Below are positions 62,513 to 64,000 of a DNA stretch of 64,000 bases, piece after piece; within the stretch, counting starts at the first letter, position 1, and every line of letters starts with the position of its first letter. Made by a program: the position numbers and the translations under genes. Source of the DNA: CAVYXF01 sp963772335 (GTDB lineage: Bacteria; Pseudomonadota; Alphaproteobacteria; Rhizobiales; Rhodomicrobiaceae); assembly GCA_963772335.1 (NCBI GenBank), contig CAVYXF010000003.1:310001-374000 (forward strand). The letters are read 5' to 3'. The notes under the pieces were generated by a model. That model ran no database searches, was not told where the DNA came from, and saw nothing but the letters and a program-made list of their open reading frames with translations.

Positions 62513-63784
62513 TCAAAATCTCTGTGGGCTGAATGGCCCCAAGCCGATTGCCGGTTTTGCGCCGCAGACGAGATCAGCAACCAAGCGGGCAGTCGCAGCG
62601 GACTGTGTCAGGCCAAGATGGCCGTGACCAAAGGCATAGATGATATTGCGCGAGGCACGCGCGTATCCGATCACAGGCAGTGTATCAGGCAGGGACGGGC
62701 GAAACCCCATCCATTGCCGCCCGCCATACGTCTTGAGGCCCGGTAGAAATTTAGCGGCTTTGACGAGCATCGCGTCTGCGCGCGCATAGTTTGGTTTGAG
62801 GCTAAGCCCGCCCAACTCGACCGCGCCGCCGATCCGAATGCCTGTCGAGAGCGGCGTGACAACAAAACCATGCCCGCCGAAGATAAGCTGGCGCTTGAGC
62901 GCGAAGGCGTCCGGAGGAAGGGTCGTGTTGTAACCACGCTCGGTCTCCAAGGGAACGGAATCGCCCAGCGGCGCGGATAACGCCTTCGACCATGCTCCAG
63001 CTGCGACAACAGCCTGTCGCGCCGGCACGCATTCGCCGTCTGCCAGCTCGATCTCAACATGGTCGGCCTCGGGCCTCAGTCGAAGAACCTTCCTCTTACG
63101 GAGAACCGCGCCTTTCGAGCGGATCGAGCCGGCGAGGCCGCAAGCAAATTCATAAGGATCGGTCAGCGTCTGCCATCCCGGTACAAATGTTCCGGCGACG
63201 AAGCGGGATGAAAGCCCGGGCTGCAAGGCTTCAAGATCAGCGCCGCGTACATGCTCGAAAGCGATGCCCTCGGCCGCGCGTGCGTGCCATCCTTGCTCGG
63301 AGGCGCGCAATTCCGCCTCGCTCTCATACAGCTCCAGCGCGCCGTCCGAACGAAGCATACGGGAAAGTCCTGTCTCCGTTATCATCGTCTGCATTTCGCT
63401 GCGTGCCAAGCGCATGAGCGCGCTTTGCGCCTCGATACTTGCCTTGATGCGATCCGGCCAGCTGGCACGCCAGAACCGTAGCAACCAGGGCAGGATCCGG
63501 AGCGCGTAGGCCGGTGGAATGCTCAATGGGCCAAGCGGGTCCATCAGCCATTTCGGAGCCTTGCCGAGCACACCTGACGTCGCAAGCGGAAGCACGTCTG
63601 AGAAGGCAAGGCCGCCGGCATTCCCGAAACTTGCGCCCTGCGCAATGCCAGCTTCGTCGAACAGCGTGACCTTGCGACCGGCGGCAAGAAGCTTGTGGGC
63701 GCAGGCCAGACCGATAATCCCTGCGCCGACAATGGCGACATCAATTTCATCCTGCGGGCCGTGCTCAGCCCCGCCTGGTGCCAT
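62513..63784 (-). CDS. FAD-dependent D-amino acid oxidase/dehydrogenase, probable D-hydroxyproline dehydrogenase
   Basis: About 423 residues. FAD loop IVGAGIIGLACAHKLLAAGRKVTLFDEAGIAQGASFGNAG at the N-terminus, AAGAWSKALSAPLGDSVPLETERGYN in the middle, and C-terminal RQWMGFRPSLPDTLPVIGYA then AFGHGHLGLTQSAATARLVADLV, all typical of the DadA/DAO family. In the pathway it oxidises cis-4-hydroxy-D-proline to pyrroline-4-hydroxy-2-carboxylate. ATG 63784 is used; a TTG at 63796, just after the stop of the next gene, would add four residues. Only 13 bases separate it from the epimerase gene. Confidence 0.88.
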   Translation of the reverse strand: MAPGGAEHGPQDEIDVAIVGAGIIGLACAHKLLAAGRKVTLFDEAGIAQGASFGNAGGLAFSDVLPLATSGVLGKAPKWLMDPLGPLSIPPAYALRILPWLLRFWRASWPDRIKASIEAQSALMRLARSEMQTMITETGLSRMLRSDGALELYESEAELRASEQGWHARAAEGIAFEHVRGADLEALQPGLSSRFVAGTFVPGWQTLTDPYEFACGLAGSIRSKGAVLRKRKVLRLRPEADHVEIELADGECVPARQAVVAAGAWSKALSAPLGDSVPLETERGYNTTLPPDAFALKRQLIFGGHGFVVTPLSTGIRIGGAVELGGLSLKPNYARADAMLVKAAKFLPGLKTYGGRQWMGFRPSLPDTLPVIGYARASRNIIYAFGHGHLGLTQSAATARLVADLVCGAKPAIGLGPFSPQRF

Positions 63785-63796
63785 CGAAGCGTCCAA

Positions 63797-64000
63797 TCAG
63801 GCTGCAACACCAAGATTGGGGCGCGTTTCCATCGCCTTCCTGACGACGCGTTCAACCTGCTCGCGCTGTTCTCCAACGAGCGTCAAGCGCGGCGCACGGA
63901 CCCATTCCTCGCCTTCGCCGGTCAGCTTGTTGGCGAGCTTGATGAACTGCACGAGCTTTACGTGCACATCGAGATGCAGGAGCGGCATGAACCAGCGGTA
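63797..64000 (-). CDS. Dihydrodipicolinate synthase family protein, probable pyrroline-4-hydroxy-2-carboxylate deaminase (partial)
   Basis: C-terminal 67 residues of a class I aldolase-like enzyme that enters from beyond the right edge: YRWFMPLLHLDVHVKLVQFIK, then EGEEWVRAPRLTLVGEQREQVERVVRKAM. The sequence pattern matches the end of DHDPS/NAL-family proteins. As the neighbour of hydroxyproline epimerase and oxidase, the likely role is deamination to 2,5-dioxopentanoate (alpha-ketoglutarate semialdehyde). The catalytic Lys lies outside the window. Confidence 0.8.
   Translation of the reverse strand, partial: YRWFMPLLHLDVHVKLVQFIKLANKLTGEGEEWVRAPRLTLVGEQREQVERVVRKAMETRPNLGVAA

Noticed and set aside
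1..64000. CRISPR arrays, rRNA, insertion sequences or phage genes
   Set aside because: No regularly spaced repeats, no transposase or integrase-like protein, and no rRNA-like sequence were found on either strand.

Overview
The window is GC-rich, densely coded DNA from an alphaproteobacterium, most likely of the order Hyphomicrobiales (Rhizobiales). The evidence is a PleC/DivJ-type sensor kinase, a degraded copy of a short palindromic intergenic element common in that order (6357-6452), small conserved proteins of the rhizobial type, and an accessory gene content dominated by ABC and TRAP uptake systems with sugar, keto-acid and hydroxyproline catabolism. I see no rRNA, tRNA, CRISPR array, transposase or phage gene. 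The species cannot be named from the sequence.

Layout. 1-0.8 kb: a TAXI-type TRAP receptor cut by the window edge. 1-16.5 kb is mostly housekeeping: aminopeptidase N, PleC-like kinase, UbiH-like monooxygenase, a pyruvate-dehydrogenase-E1/transketolase-like enzyme, a propionyl-CoA carboxylase beta chain, a methyltransferase, RarA, acetate kinase, and an internally deleted phosphate acetyltransferase relic. 17-19 kb: small exported proteins and a cold-shock protein. 19-24 kb: a NitT/TauT-type ABC importer with 5-oxoprolinase subunits PxpB and PxpC. 24.5-26 kb: a TauE/SafE exporter and a glutathione transferase. 26-36.3 kb: a divergent island around an IclR regulator, with a stand-alone biotin carboxylase, carrier protein and PYC/OadA-type carboxyltransferase, two beta-keto-acid cleavage enzymes (BKACE), a TAXI TRAP transporter and an SDR. 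36.4-42.4 kb: sugar epimerase, Gfo/Idh/MocA oxidoreductase, a second TIM-barrel protein, Tm-1-like protein, cupin and PfpI protein. 42.6-49.7 kb: a MalFG-type importer with two different ATPases, a small four-helix membrane protein and a GntR regulator. 50-51.7 kb: a ribbon-helix-helix regulator and a PHB-depolymerase-type esterase. 51.9-58.8 kb: a ribose-type ABC importer with SDR, divergent from a LacI regulator across a symmetric operator. 58.9-64 kb: an amidohydrolase, an enolase-superfamily enzyme, and a 4-hydroxyproline pathway (epimerase, D-hydroxyproline oxidase, start of the deaminase) that runs off the right edge.

How it fits together. From about 26 kb rightward the window is a string of cassettes, several of which combine a regulator, an uptake system and a few catabolic enzymes. 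The two points I find most worth study are the BKACE/biotin-carboxylase/TRAP island, whose substrate I cannot name, and the importer at 43-49 kb, whose two ATPases carry complementary defects that would leave one good and one dead ATP site. Three receptor genes are followed by a stem-loop before the membrane-subunit genes.

Caution. At least twelve genes show a clean single-base frame step with good coding sequence on both sides, several of them at homopolymers. This looks more like sequence error than decay. Such genes are given as one CDS across the break and flagged.
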